A DNA stretch of 64,000 bases from Citrobacter telavivensis (GCA_009363175.1 CP045205.1:3782001-3846000), one strand, 5' to 3'; positions 31,348 through 41,419 are shown, counted from the stretch's first letter. Made by a program: numbers and translations. Notes: generated by a model not told the origin, from the letters alone.

Positions 31348-33402
31348 TTACGCTTTTCTCGCTACCGGAACATCCAGGTCTTTCAGATCCTCGACAAAGC
31401 GTGACGGATTCGCTTTGCTATACAGCAACCAGACCCGATGGCGGGCGCGGGTCAGGGCAACGTAAAGCAACCGTCGTTCTTCTGCATCCGGGAAATCTTC
31501 CACGACGGGCAGCAGCGCCTCTTCCATGATGGATTCACGCGCCGGCGCCGGAAAACCATCACTCCCTTCCTGTAACCCGACAATGATGACGTAATCCGCC
31601 TGTTGTCCCTTGCTGGCGTGGATGGTCATGAAATCAAGCTGCAACTTCGGCCAACGGGTTGTCGCCTTTTCGAGGCTGGCCGGTTTCAGGTGGTGATAAC
31701 GGGCCAGCACCAGAATCCGCTCGTCGGCTTTCGCGTAACCGGAAAGCTTATCCAGCAACGCATCCAGTTGCGTTTCATCCAGCAGTGTGACGGCTTTCTT
31801 GTCTCCCGTCGTCAGACTATTAAGCGGTTTCTTCAGTTGATGCGGGTTCTGTTGAATAAAGCGGTTAGCGATTTCACCAATTCGATTATTGAAACGATAG
31901 GTGGTGTCGAGGTCACAACGGTCGCCGTCACCGAAGGTCTGATGAAACGCGGTCGTTAATGAAAGCTGCGCGCCGCTAAAACGGTAAATAGCCTGCCAGT
32001 CATCCCCAACGGCAAACAGCGTGGTATGGCTGTTTTGCTTACGCAGCGCGGCCAGCAGCGCCGCACGCTGCGGGGAGATATCCTGAAATTCATCCACCAG
32101 AATATGCTTCCACGGACTGACAAAACGCCCTTTTTCCAGAATCACGATTGCCTGATGGATCAGACCGGAAAAATCGACGGCATTTTCCGCTTTCAGCGCG
32201 TTTTTCCAGGCCTTCAGCAAAGGTGCCATCAGCTTCACGCGCTTGCTGAACAGATCCCGAATCTCTTCCGGCGCGCTGGCGATCATCTCCGCCTGGGCTC
32301 CGCCATGCATGCGCATCAGACTCACCCACCGATCCAGCCGCGAGGCCAGACGACGCTGAAGTTTTTCATTGTCCCAGAAATTGCCTTCCGGCACCGTCCA
32401 CTGCATCTCCTCTTCCAGCCACTGCCGCCAGCCCTTCGCCTGCGCTTTTTTCTCGCTGCATTGCTGACGCCAGGTACTGATAAACAGTTTATTTCGCGCG
32501 GAGGTGTCGTTCTCAAGCTTACTGATGGTCGGAACTTTTTTGCTGCCCTGCTGGATGATATGCAGCGCCAGGGCATGGAACGTCCGCGCCGTTATCTCCT
32601 CGGTATGCAACCGCTCGCGAATACGCTCGTCCATCTCCTGCGCTGCCTTACGGCCAAAAGCCAGTAGCAGGATCTGTTCTGCGGCCGCTTCGCCCCGCGC
32701 CAGCAGCCAGCCTGCACGCGCCACCAGCACCGACGTTTTGCCACTCCCTGCCCCGGCCAGCACCAGCAAAGAATGTTCGCCGTTGACGACCGCTCTGGCC
32801 TGAGCCGGATTGAGCGGCGACGATTCCACCTGCTGGAAGAAATCAGCGTATTCCGTCAACATCGTTTCGGTATATGCCTGGTTATGCTGCAGGCGACACG
32901 CTTCGATATCTTTCAGCCACGCCTGGCACTGCCGCAACGCATCGCGACAGTTATCAAACTCTTCCAGCCGATTAACCGGCAGCGGCAGTGCGGCAAACGC
33001 CCGCAGGATCTGCTGCTGTAATCCCGTCGTCTGCTCGCGCGTCAGCCAGGCATTCTGCCCGGTTCGCACGGCAATTAAATCCAGTTGTTCCTGCAATACA
33101 CCGGCCGCAACTTCACTCATCTCCTGGCTCCACTGCTGCCAGCGGGTATTCAGATGATGATGGAAACGCTGGGTTTCAGCCCACTCGGTGCCATGCAGTC
33201 GCACCACTTTTTCATCCGGCAGCACGAATTCAAGTTCGCCCCACACCAGCCCGCGCTTACAGTGAATCGCCAGTAACTGATTGAAGGGAATAAGATATTC
33301 ATGGCGATCGCCCGACACTTTAATGCCAGCATTGAGGATCACCGCCCTGTCGTAGGGGTGTTGTGCCAGACGTTTTCCAATAGACGTTGCTTTAAGTTCC
33401 AT
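31348..33402 (-). CDS. helD: DNA helicase IV (HelD)
   Basis: A 684-residue superfamily-1 helicase, same length as in E. coli. The N-terminal ~190 residues are the HelD-specific domain; then come Walker A LVLAGAGSGKTS (~215), motif II VDEFQDISPQRAALL (~435), motif VI YVALTRARHRVWLLYS (~650) and GDDWQAIYRFSGAQ. It unwinds 3'-5' and acts in recombination. Divergent from yccF across 123 bases. Confidence 0.96.
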   Translation of the reverse strand: MELKATSIGKRLAQHPYDRAVILNAGIKVSGDRHEYLIPFNQLLAIHCKRGLVWGELEFVLPDEKVVRLHGTEWAETQRFHHHLNTRWQQWSQEMSEVAAGVLQEQLDLIAVRTGQNAWLTREQTTGLQQQILRAFAALPLPVNRLEEFDNCRDALRQCQAWLKDIEACRLQHNQAYTETMLTEYADFFQQVESSPLNPAQARAVVNGEHSLLVLAGAGSGKTSVLVARAGWLLARGEAAAEQILLLAFGRKAAQEMDERIRERLHTEEITARTFHALALHIIQQGSKKVPTISKLENDTSARNKLFISTWRQQCSEKKAQAKGWRQWLEEEMQWTVPEGNFWDNEKLQRRLASRLDRWVSLMRMHGGAQAEMIASAPEEIRDLFSKRVKLMAPLLKAWKNALKAENAVDFSGLIHQAIVILEKGRFVSPWKHILVDEFQDISPQRAALLAALRKQNSHTTLFAVGDDWQAIYRFSGAQLSLTTAFHQTFGDGDRCDLDTTYRFNNRIGEIANRFIQQNPHQLKKPLNSLTTGDKKAVTLLDETQLDALLDKLSGYAKADERILVLARYHHLKPASLEKATTRWPKLQLDFMTIHASKGQQADYVIIVGLQEGSDGFPAPARESIMEEALLPVVEDFPDAEERRLLYVALTRARHRVWLLYSKANPSRFVEDLKDLDVPVARKA

Positions 33403-33525
33403 GACTCAGCCGATCCAGACAAAGCGTATTTCTTCTCAGTGTAACCGCCAGAGAATACGTGCTCCAGCCCAAAAAAACGTTACAATTGCCAGGAATCATA
33501 GAAAACCAGAATCAACCGAGGGTCT

Positions 33526-33984
33526 ATGCGTACCGTTCTGAATATTTTGAATTTTGTGCTGGGGGGTTTTGCCACCACACTGTCCTGGTTCCTGGCGACG
33601 CTGGTCAGTATTGTGCTGATCTTCACCCTGCCGCTCACCCGTTCGTGCTGGGAAATCACCAAACTGTCGCTGCTGCCTTACGGAAATGAAGCGGTCCATG
33701 TCGATGAACTGGATCCGGCGGGAAAAAACGTGCTGTTGAATACCGGCGGGACGCTGCTGAATATTTTCTGGCTGATCTTCTTCGGCTGGTGGCTGTGCCT
33801 GATGCACATCGCCGCTGGTATCACCCAGTGCATCACGATCATTGGTATTCCGGTTGGCATTGCGAACTTTAAAATTGCCGCGATTGCGCTGTGGCCCGTG
33901 GGACGTCGCGTCGTCTCTGTGGAAGTCGCACGGGCGGCACGTGAAGCGAACGCCCGCCGCCGTTTTGAGTCACCAGGACGCTAA
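33526..33984 (+). CDS. yccF: Inner-membrane protein YccF
   Basis: A 152-residue membrane protein of two YccF repeats (LNFVLGGFATTLSWFLATLV and LLNIFWLIFFGWWLCLMHIA), with four predicted membrane segments and a basic C-terminus. Function unknown. The stop is 6 bases before yccS, so the pair is an operon. Confidence 0.93.
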   Translation: MRTVLNILNFVLGGFATTLSWFLATLVSIVLIFTLPLTRSCWEITKLSLLPYGNEAVHVDELDPAGKNVLLNTGGTLLNIFWLIFFGWWLCLMHIAAGITQCITIIGIPVGIANFKIAAIALWPVGRRVVSVEVARAAREANARRRFESPGR

Positions 33985-33990
33985 GTCAGT

Positions 33991-36153
33991 ATGTTAAGTC
34001 CCCTGCTTCGTCGCTATACCTGGAACAGCACCTGGCTGTATTACGTGCGAATTTTTATCGCTCTCTGCGGAACTACCGCGCTGCCCTGGTGGCTGGGCGA
34101 TGTCAAACTGACCATCCCCCTGACGCTGGGAATGGTGGCGGCGGCGTTGACCGATCTGGACGATCGGCTCGCGGGCCGTCTGCGAAACCTTATCATCACG
34201 CTCATCTGCTTTTTTATCGCCTCCGCCTCGGTCGAGTTGTTGTTTCCCTACCCGTGGCTGTTCGCCATCGGACTGACTATCTCCACCAGCGGTTTTATCC
34301 TGCTCGGCGGCCTGGGTCAGCGCTACGCAACGATTGCCTTCGGCGCGCTGCTGATCGCGATTTACACTATGCTCGGCGCGTCTCTGTACGCCCAATGGTA
34401 TCAGCAACCGCTTCTGCTGCTGGCTGGCGCAATCTGGTATAACGGATTAACGCTTACCGGCCATCTGCTGTTCCCCATTCGTCCCCTGCAGGACAATCTG
34501 GCGCGCAGCTATGAACAACTGGCACACTTTCTGGAGCTAAAATCGCGTCTTTTTGACCCGGATATTGAAGACGAAAGCCAGGCGCCGCTTTATGATTTAG
34601 CACTGGCCAATGGCCAACTGATGGCGACGCTGAATCAGACAAAAGTGTCCTTGCTGACCCGGTTGCGCGGCGACCGGGGACAACGCGGCACGCGGCGTAC
34701 TCTGCATTATTACTTTGTGGCGCAGGATATTCATGAACGCGCCAGTTCCTCGCATATTCAGTACCAGACGCTGCGCGACCATTTTCGTCACAGCGACGTG
34801 ATGTTCCGCTTTCAACGTCTGATGTCGATGCAGGGGCAGGCCTGTCTGCAACTGTCACGCTCGATTTTGCTACGCGTCCCCTACCAGCACGATCCACATT
34901 TTGAACGCGCTTTCACGCATCTTGACGCAGCACTTGAGCGGATGCGGACAAACGGTGCCTCCGCCGATCTGCTGAAAACGCTGGGATTCTTACTGGCTAA
35001 TTTGCGCGCTATCGACGCGCAGCTGGCTACGATTGAATCCGAGCAAGCTCAGGCCATGTCGCGCAATGAATCAGAAAGCCAGCTTGCCGATGACAGTCCG
35101 CACGGGCTCAGCGATATCTGGCTGCGGCTGAGCCGCAACTTCACCCCGGAATCCGCGCTGTTTCGGCATGCGGTCAGGATGTCTCTGGTCCTGTGCGTCG
35201 GCTATGCGATCATTCAGATAACCGGTATGCATCACGGTTACTGGATCCTGCTGACCAGCCTGTTTGTTTGCCAGCCTAACTACAACGCCACGCGACACCG
35301 TCTGGCGTTGAGGATCATCGGGACGCTGGTCGGGGTCGCGATTGGTATCCCGATTTTATGGTTCGTTCCGTCACTGGAAGGCCAGCTCATTCTACTGGTG
35401 ATCACCGGCGTCCTGTTCTTTGCCTTTCGCAACGTCCAGTATGCCCATGCGACCATGTTTATTACGCTGCTGGTCCTGCTGTGCTTCAATTTGCTCGGCG
35501 AAGGGTTTGAAGTCGCCCTCCCCCGAGTGATTGATACGCTCATCGGCTGCGCCATTGCCTGGGCGGCGGTCAGTTTCATCTGGCCTGACTGGCGTTTTCG
35601 TAATCTCCCGCGGGTGATGAAAAGAGCAACCGACGCCAACTGTCGCTATCTGGACGCCATTCTGGAACAGTACCATCAGGGACGCGACAATCGACTGGCA
35701 TATCGGATTGCTCGCCGCGATGCCCATAACCGCGACGCAGAGCTGGCCTCCGTAGTGTCGAACATGTCCAGCGAACCCGATGTGACGGCACAGACGCGTG
35801 AGGCAGCGTTCCGTTTGCTCTGTCTCAACCATACATTCACCAGCTATATCTCCGCATTAGGGGCGCATCGTGAGCAACTTACCAACCCCGACGTACTGGC
35901 ACTACTGGACGATGCGGTCTGTTATGTCGATGATGCGCTACATCATCTCCCGGCCGACGAAGAGCGCGTGCAACAAGCGCTGGCAGAACTGAAACAGCGC
36001 ATCCAGCATCTTGAGCCGCGCCCGGACAGCAAAGAACCATTGGTGATTCAGCAGGTCGGTTTGCTGGTGGCCCTGCTGCCGGAAATGGGTCGACTACAGC
36101 GACAAATCACTCAATCTTCTCCGGATACATCGACACCGGCGAAAGCGACTTAA
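33991..36153 (+). CDS. yccS: Inner-membrane protein YccS
   Basis: A 720-residue membrane protein with about ten transmembrane segments in two blocks (residues ~20-160 and ~395-535) and a large cytoplasmic loop and tail (FUSC/YccS-YhfK family). It may be an exporter, but no substrate is known. The last 47 bases overlap the convergent tfoX gene. Confidence 0.93.
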   Translation: MLSPLLRRYTWNSTWLYYVRIFIALCGTTALPWWLGDVKLTIPLTLGMVAAALTDLDDRLAGRLRNLIITLICFFIASASVELLFPYPWLFAIGLTISTSGFILLGGLGQRYATIAFGALLIAIYTMLGASLYAQWYQQPLLLLAGAIWYNGLTLTGHLLFPIRPLQDNLARSYEQLAHFLELKSRLFDPDIEDESQAPLYDLALANGQLMATLNQTKVSLLTRLRGDRGQRGTRRTLHYYFVAQDIHERASSSHIQYQTLRDHFRHSDVMFRFQRLMSMQGQACLQLSRSILLRVPYQHDPHFERAFTHLDAALERMRTNGASADLLKTLGFLLANLRAIDAQLATIESEQAQAMSRNESESQLADDSPHGLSDIWLRLSRNFTPESALFRHAVRMSLVLCVGYAIIQITGMHHGYWILLTSLFVCQPNYNATRHRLALRIIGTLVGVAIGIPILWFVPSLEGQLILLVITGVLFFAFRNVQYAHATMFITLLVLLCFNLLGEGFEVALPRVIDTLIGCAIAWAAVSFIWPDWRFRNLPRVMKRATDANCRYLDAILEQYHQGRDNRLAYRIARRDAHNRDAELASVVSNMSSEPDVTAQTREAAFRLLCLNHTFTSYISALGAHREQLTNPDVLALLDDAVCYVDDALHHLPADEERVQQALAELKQRIQHLEPRPDSKEPLVIQQVGLLVALLPEMGRLQRQITQSSPDTSTPAKAT

Positions 36154-36736
36154 CCCACAAAGCAAGCTCCTGGCGGCGTATCGCCGGGAGCGCAGCTTCA
36201 TGAATGCCATAAATGGCGCCTTCAAGATTAAACAGAACCTTGTCGGTAATGGACTTATTAATCTGTCGAAGCCGCAGCCAGCACATTTTGGCCCCCAGCA
36301 TTCGCAGGGTGGCGACGTCGTAGATCCCCGCTTCATTCAGTAAACTTTCCAGATGAAAGGTCATATTGGGGAGATCCTTAAGCCGCTGCTGTGAACAACG
36401 GGTCAACTTCTCCTGCAACGCGGCATCCAGTGAAAACTTCGATAACTGGATCAACTGCTGCTGGTCGCGCCACAAACTGTCATCAACCTGATAATAGTTG
36501 AGCATGACCGGACGTCCGCGTTTGAGAAATGTCAGCCAGACAGGGGAATGTTGCACGCAATACTGTACGCTTTGCTCACAGGCACGAAGATAAAGCTCAC
36601 CATTCGCGACCATCGCAAAGACGGTATTCTTGATAGTCAGACTGTAGCTGCCGAACAGTGAACGGAAATGAATCCTCCCCAGAGAAGATAAATATTCCTG
36701 TGATTTATAGATCCTGTCATAGGAGTGTACTTTCAT
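36107..36736 (-). CDS. tfoX: Competence regulator TfoX (Sxy)
   Basis: A 209-residue protein with an N-terminal TfoX domain (SLFGSYSLTIKNTVFAMVANGELYLR) and a C-terminal TfoX domain (LPNMTFHLESLLNEAGIYDV). With CRP it turns on the CRP-S competence regulon for DNA uptake. It ends inside the 3' end of yccS and is divergent from sulA. Confidence 0.94.
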   Translation of the reverse strand: MKVHSYDRIYKSQEYLSSLGRIHFRSLFGSYSLTIKNTVFAMVANGELYLRACEQSVQYCVQHSPVWLTFLKRGRPVMLNYYQVDDSLWRDQQQLIQLSKFSLDAALQEKLTRCSQQRLKDLPNMTFHLESLLNEAGIYDVATLRMLGAKMCWLRLRQINKSITDKVLFNLEGAIYGIHEAALPAIRRQELALWVKSLSPVSMYPEKIE

Positions 36737-36912
36737 AAAATTCCCTGTTAAATCATAAACTAAAAGAATGATTTGTCGTCGCGGATCCGTTACAGACGAA
36801 AATAGGCAACTTATTCTCAGGGGGCAAGTTGTATTTCGTTTTTACCGCAACCATGAATAAAAAATGCGAGTCTGTTTCCGAAAATAAAGTTGATCTTTCA
36901 CGACATCAGGGT

Positions 36913-36932
36913 TACTGTACATCCATACAGTA
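36913..36932 (+). promoter_or_regulatory. LexA box of sulA
   Basis: TACTGTACATCCATACAGTA is a near-perfect SOS box: CTG (36915-36917), 10 bases, CAG (36928-36930). It ends 21 bases before the sulA start codon. Confidence 0.95.
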
Positions 36933-36953
36933 ACTCACAGGGCTGGATTGATT

Positions 36954-37463
36954 ATGTACACTTCAGGCTACGCAAATCGTTCTCCGTCATTCTCTTCCAC
37001 ATCGAACACGATGGCGCGCGTCTCTTCTGAGAAAGTGTCCACCGGGCTTATCAGCGAAGTGGTCTATCGTGAAGACCAGCCCATGATGACGCAGTTACTG
37101 CTGTTACCGCTTCTTCAGCAGTTAGGTCAACAATCGCGCTGGCAGCTCTGGCTGACGCCGCAGCAAAAACTGAGCCGTGAATGGGTTCAGTCTGCCGGCC
37201 TTCCGCTGACCAAAGTGATGCAAATTAACCAGCTTTCCCCCTGCGATACGCTGGAATCGATGATTCGCGCATTACGCACGGGCAATTACAGCGTGGTGAT
37301 CGGCTGGCTGACAGAAGAATTAACAGAAGAAGAACATGCTGAATTGGTCAGGGCTGCAGATGAGGGAAACGCGATGGGATTTATCATGCGTCCCGTGAAT
37401 GCTCAGACCCATGCCACGAGACAGCAAACCGGGCTAAAAATTCACTCGAATTTGTATCATTGA
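36954..37463 (+). CDS. sulA: SOS cell-division inhibitor SulA
   Basis: A 169-residue inhibitor that binds FtsZ and stops septation after DNA damage; Lon degrades it. The central fold shows LLLPLLQQLGQQSRWQLWLTP and the C-terminus SNLYH ends in the Lon-recognised His. ATG 36954 gives the E. coli start MYTSGYAN. A canonical LexA box lies just upstream. Confidence 0.96.
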   Translation: MYTSGYANRSPSFSSTSNTMARVSSEKVSTGLISEVVYREDQPMMTQLLLLPLLQQLGQQSRWQLWLTPQQKLSREWVQSAGLPLTKVMQINQLSPCDTLESMIRALRTGNYSVVIGWLTEELTEEEHAELVRAADEGNAMGFIMRPVNAQTHATRQQTGLKIHSNLYH

Positions 37464-37819
37464 GTGAAATTAGGATTTATCCTGGAATTTTTTTTGCCCC
37501 CGAGACCTTCGCATTGAGGACTAACGCTTTTTTTCGGTGAACGCTTGGCGGACGCGGTTCCCGCGAAATCGGGGGGAAGATTTTGATGCACGAAATGTTA
37601 AATATTATGTATACAAGCTTTTTTTTTTCATATGCCTGACAGAGTTCACACTTGTAAGTTTTCAACTACGTTGTAGACTTTACATCGCCAGGGGTGCTCG
37701 GCATAAGCCGCAGATATCGGTAGAGTAACTATTGAGCTAGTCCCCCGGTGAAGGATTTAACCGTGTTATCTCGTTGGAGATATTCATGGCGTATTTTGGA
37801 TGATAACGAGGCGCAAAAA
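37464..37819. promoter_or_regulatory. ompA promoter and 5' leader
   Basis: From GCCAGGGGTGCTCGGCATAA (37687 on) to the start codon the sequence is nearly identical to the long E. coli ompA leader that stabilises the mRNA and is bound by the sRNA MicA near the ribosome-binding site. The promoter lies just upstream of 37687. The part nearer sulA (37464-37620) is A+T-rich with no recognised feature. Confidence 0.75.
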
Positions 37820-38875
37820 ATGAAAAAGACAGCTATCGCGATTGCAGTGGCACTGGCTGGTTTCGCTACCGTGGCGCAGGCCGCTCCGAAAGATAACACC
37901 TGGTACACTGGTGCTAAACTGGGTTGGTCCCAGTACCATGACACTGGTTTCATCGACAACAACGGTCCGACCCACGAAAGTCAACTGGGTGCCGGTGCGT
38001 TCGGTGGTTACCAGGTTAACCCGTATGTTGGCTTTGAAATGGGTTACGACTGGTTAGGTCGTATGCCGTACAAAGGTGACAACATCAACGGTGCTTACAA
38101 AGCTCAGGGCGTTCAACTGACCGCTAAACTGGGTTACCCAATCACTGACGATCTGGACATCTACACTCGTCTGGGTGGTATGGTATGGCGTGCAGACACC
38201 AAGTCTAACGTACCTGGTGGCGCATCAACCAAAGATCACGACACTGGCGTATCCCCAGTATTCGCAGGTGGTGTTGAGTACGCAATTACTCCTGAAATCG
38301 CTACCCGTCTGGAATACCAGTGGACCAACAACATCGGTGACGCTAACACCATCGGTACTCGTCCAGACAACGGTCTGCTGAGCGTAGGTGTTTCTTACCG
38401 TTTCGGTCAGCAGGAACAAGCTGCTCCGATCGTAGCTCCGGCTCCGGCTCCGGCTCCAGAAGTACAGACCAAACACTTCACCCTGAAGTCTGACGTTCTG
38501 TTCAACTTCAACAAAGCCACTCTGAAACCAGAAGGCCAGCAGGCTCTGGATCAGATGTACAGCCAGCTGAGCAACCTGGATCCGAAAGACGGTTCCGTAG
38601 TGGTTCTGGGCTTCACTGACCGCATCGGTTCTGACGCTTACAACCAGGGTCTGTCTGAGAAACGTGCTCAGTCTGTTGTTGATTACCTGATCTCTAAAGG
38701 TATCCCGGCTGACAAAATCTCCGCACGTGGTATGGGCGAATCCAACCCGGTTACTGGCAACACCTGTGACAACGTGAAAGCTCGCGCTGCACTGATCGAC
38801 TGCCTGGCCCCGGATCGTCGCGTTGAGATCGAAGTTAAAGGCATCAAAGACGTTGTAACTCAGCCGCAGGCTTAA
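37820..38875 (+). CDS. ompA: Outer-membrane protein OmpA
   Basis: A 351-residue porin-like structural protein. Signal peptide MKKTAIAIAVALAGFATVAQA (21 residues), an eight-stranded barrel to residue ~195, an Ala-Pro linker, then the OmpA-like peptidoglycan-binding domain (VVLGFTDRIGSDAYNQGLSE, and the two Cys of the NTCDN/LIDCL region). I start at ATG 37820 after GAGGCG; the in-frame codon at 37748 lies in the untranslated leader. Used by many phages and colicins as a receptor. Confidence 0.97.
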   Translation: MKKTAIAIAVALAGFATVAQAAPKDNTWYTGAKLGWSQYHDTGFIDNNGPTHESQLGAGAFGGYQVNPYVGFEMGYDWLGRMPYKGDNINGAYKAQGVQLTAKLGYPITDDLDIYTRLGGMVWRADTKSNVPGGASTKDHDTGVSPVFAGGVEYAITPEIATRLEYQWTNNIGDANTIGTRPDNGLLSVGVSYRFGQQEQAAPIVAPAPAPAPEVQTKHFTLKSDVLFNFNKATLKPEGQQALDQMYSQLSNLDPKDGSVVVLGFTDRIGSDAYNQGLSEKRAQSVVDYLISKGIPADKISARGMGESNPVTGNTCDNVKARAALIDCLAPDRRVEIEVKGIKDVVTQPQA

Positions 38876-38888
38876 GTTTCCGTCTAAT

Positions 38889-38917
38889 AAAAAACCCCGC
38901 GCTGCGGGGTTTTTTTT
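38889..38917 (+). terminator. Terminator of ompA
   Basis: ACCCCGC pairs with GCGGGGT around GCT (38894-38910), flanked by an A-run and an eight-base T-run. Confidence 0.93.
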
Positions 38918-38952
38918 CGTCTGTTATCTACAGGATGGTTGTAACGTGCGGA

Positions 38953-39405
38953 CTACTCTTTGCCCAACAACGCCTGCAGATCCTGCTTCAGCGAAGACAT
39001 CTTGTTGGCATACTTCTCTTTATTCTCTGCATCTTCAATTAGCTGCACCACGGTCTCTGATAACGTCTTACCGCGCCGCTGCGCCAGTCCGGCGAGTCGC
39101 TGCCAGACGATAAACTCCAGATCGATAGATTTCTTTCGCGTGTGCTGATGCTCGGCATTGAAATGACGTTTACGCCGTGCACGTATCGTCTGCTTCATGC
39201 GGTTTTGCAGCGCAGGATTCATATGTTCATCAATCCAGAGATTGACCCGCACCGGTTCATTTTCCAGCGTAAGCAACAAATCCACGGCTTCCTGGGCAGC
39301 ACTGGCCTCCACATAACGGGTAATTAATTCCCCTTCGCGGTGCTTCTTCACCAGGTACTTCCACTTCCAACCGCTTTCAAGATTCTCAAGTTGTTGATAT
39401 TTCAT
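38953..39405 (-). CDS. matP: Macrodomain Ter protein MatP
   Basis: A 150-residue protein that binds matS sites, compacts the terminus region and bridges it to the divisome via ZapB. An N-terminal helical bundle (LENLESGWKWKYLVKKHREG) is followed by the ribbon-helix-helix (KKSIDLEFIVWQRLAGLAQR) and a C-terminal coiled coil (QLIEDAENKEKYANKM). Same length as in E. coli. Confidence 0.95.
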   Translation of the reverse strand: MKYQQLENLESGWKWKYLVKKHREGELITRYVEASAAQEAVDLLLTLENEPVRVNLWIDEHMNPALQNRMKQTIRARRKRHFNAEHQHTRKKSIDLEFIVWQRLAGLAQRRGKTLSETVVQLIEDAENKEKYANKMSSLKQDLQALLGKE

Positions 39406-39590
39406 GGCGATCTCAATGTTACCGTGTCACTCCTATCAGAATATCAGCTTTTTCAGCATCTGAAGAAAAGAATCTTCAGGCTGTGAGCCACTCTGCACGC
39501 TCCTGTGCGTTTACCGTCGCTTTCCACGTGTGAAGCGCGGACGGTTACGCTATAATCGCGTCTTTTACAACAGACTATAAAACATCAACT

Positions 39591-41351
39591 TTGACCATTA
39601 CGAAACTTGCATGGCGTGATCTTGTCCCTGATACCGACAGTTATCAGGAGATTTTTGCACAGCCACATGTCACTGAAGAAAACGACACATTACTGAGTGA
39701 TACTCAACCACGCTTACAATTTGCCCTGGAGCAATTGTTACAACCCAGAGCCACATCCCCTTTCATGCTGGCCAAAGCGCCTGAAGAGCTTGAGTATCTT
39801 AATCTTCTGGCCGATGCCGCACGTGCCTTACAGCACGACACCGGTCGCCTGACTGGAGGTCACTACGAGGTTTCGGGCCACACGATTCACTATCGTGACG
39901 CTGAGCGGGCTGAAGACAATTTTGCCACCTTATCACAGGTGGTGATTGCCGACTGGGTTGAGGCAGAACAGCTGTTTGGCTGCCTGCGTCAATTCAATGG
40001 CGACATCACGCTGCAGCCCGGACTGGTTCACCAGGCCAATGGCGGCGTGCTGGTTATCTCCCTGCGCACCCTGCTTGCACAACCGCTGCTGTGGATGCGC
40101 CTGAAGGCCATTGTCAGCCGCGAACGCTTTGACTGGGTAGCCTTTGATGAGTCCCGCCCGCTGCCGGTCTCCGTGCCGTCTATGCCGCTTAAACTGAAGG
40201 TGCTGTTAGTTGGTGAGCGCGAGTCGCTGGCGGATTTCCAGGAAATGGAACCTGAACTGGCCGAGCAGGCTATTTATAGCGAATTCGAAGATAACATGCA
40301 GATCGTGGATGCAGAATCCATGACGCAGTGGTGTCAGTGGGTGACGTGGACTGCGAAACGTAATCAGTTACCTTACCCGGCGCCCGATGCCTGGGAAGTA
40401 CTGGTTCGCGAAGCAGTGCGTTATACCGGCGAACAGGATACGTTACCGCTCAATCCGCTGTGGATCATCAGGCAGTTCACGGAAGTCGCGCCGCTGTGCG
40501 AAAGTGAAACCTGCACAGGTGAACAGCTCAGCCTGATGCTTGCCCAGAGAGAGTGGCGCGAAGGATTCCTGGCCGAACGCATGCAGGATGAGATCCTCCA
40601 GGAACAGATCCTGATCGAAACAGAGGGTGAGCGCGTTGGTCAGATCAACGCCCTGTCGGTGATTGAATTTCCCGGCCACCCGCGCGCCTTCGGTGAACCT
40701 TCACGTATCAGTTGCGTCGTGCACATTGGCGATGGTGAGTTCACGGATATTGAGCGGAAAGCCGAACTTGGCGGTAATATTCATGCTAAGGGAATGATGA
40801 TCATGCAGGCGTTCCTGATGTCGGAACTCCAGCTCGAGCAACAACTCCCCTTCTCGGCCTCGCTGACGTTTGAACAGTCCTACAGTGAAGTTGATGGCGA
40901 CAGCGCTTCCATGGCAGAACTGTGCGCACTGATAAGCGCGCTGTCCGATGTGCCAGTTAATCAGAGCATCGCCATTACCGGTTCGGTCGACCAGTTCGGT
41001 CGCGCTCAGCCCGTTGGCGGTTTAAATGAAAAAATTGAAGGCTTCTTCACGATTTGCCAACAGCGCGAACTGACGGGTAAGCAAGGGGTCATCATCCCCT
41101 CTTCCAACGTCAGGCATCTTAGCCTGCAACCCGCGCTGCTACAGGCCGTTGAAGAAGAGAAGTTCACTATCTGGGCGGTAGATGACGTTACCGACGCGCT
41201 GCCGCTGCTGTTAAATCTGCTGTGGGATGGTGAAGGCCAGACAACGTTGATGCAGACTATCCAGGAGCGTATCGCCCAGGCGACGCAACAGGAAGGACGT
41301 CACCGTTTTCCGTGGCCGCTGCGTTGGCTGAACGGGATTCTTCCGAACTGA
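39591..41351 (+). CDS. lonH: Lon-related protease LonH (YcbZ)
   Basis: A 586-residue Lon-type S16 peptidase without a working AAA+ module. The C-terminal protease domain carries the Ser of DGDSASMAELCAL and the Lys of GGLNEKIEGFF. The start is TTG 39591, as in E. coli; no better codon is near. Its last codons overlap the FadR site of fabA. Physiological substrates are unclear. Confidence 0.93.
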   Translation: MTITKLAWRDLVPDTDSYQEIFAQPHVTEENDTLLSDTQPRLQFALEQLLQPRATSPFMLAKAPEELEYLNLLADAARALQHDTGRLTGGHYEVSGHTIHYRDAERAEDNFATLSQVVIADWVEAEQLFGCLRQFNGDITLQPGLVHQANGGVLVISLRTLLAQPLLWMRLKAIVSRERFDWVAFDESRPLPVSVPSMPLKLKVLLVGERESLADFQEMEPELAEQAIYSEFEDNMQIVDAESMTQWCQWVTWTAKRNQLPYPAPDAWEVLVREAVRYTGEQDTLPLNPLWIIRQFTEVAPLCESETCTGEQLSLMLAQREWREGFLAERMQDEILQEQILIETEGERVGQINALSVIEFPGHPRAFGEPSRISCVVHIGDGEFTDIERKAELGGNIHAKGMMIMQAFLMSELQLEQQLPFSASLTFEQSYSEVDGDSASMAELCALISALSDVPVNQSIAITGSVDQFGRAQPVGGLNEKIEGFFTICQQRELTGKQGVIIPSSNVRHLSLQPALLQAVEEEKFTIWAVDDVTDALPLLLNLLWDGEGQTTLMQTIQERIAQATQQEGRHRFPWPLRWLNGILPN

Positions 41352-41362
41352 TCGGACTTGTT
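41346..41362 (+). promoter_or_regulatory. FadR site of fabA
   Basis: AACTGATCGGACTTGTT fits the FadR consensus and overlaps the lonH stop codon. FadR activates fabA when long-chain acyl-CoA is absent. Confidence 0.8.
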
Positions 41363-41363
41363 C

Positions 41364-41381
41364 AGCGTACACGTGTTAGCT
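41364..41381 (+). promoter_or_regulatory. FabR site of fabA
   Basis: AGCGTACACGTGTTAGCT is an interrupted palindrome centred on CACGTG, directly after the FadR site, as in E. coli, where FabR represses fabA in response to the acyl pool. Confidence 0.75.
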
Positions 41382-41419
41382 ATCCTGCGTGCTTCAATAA
41401 AATAAGGCTTACAGAGAAC

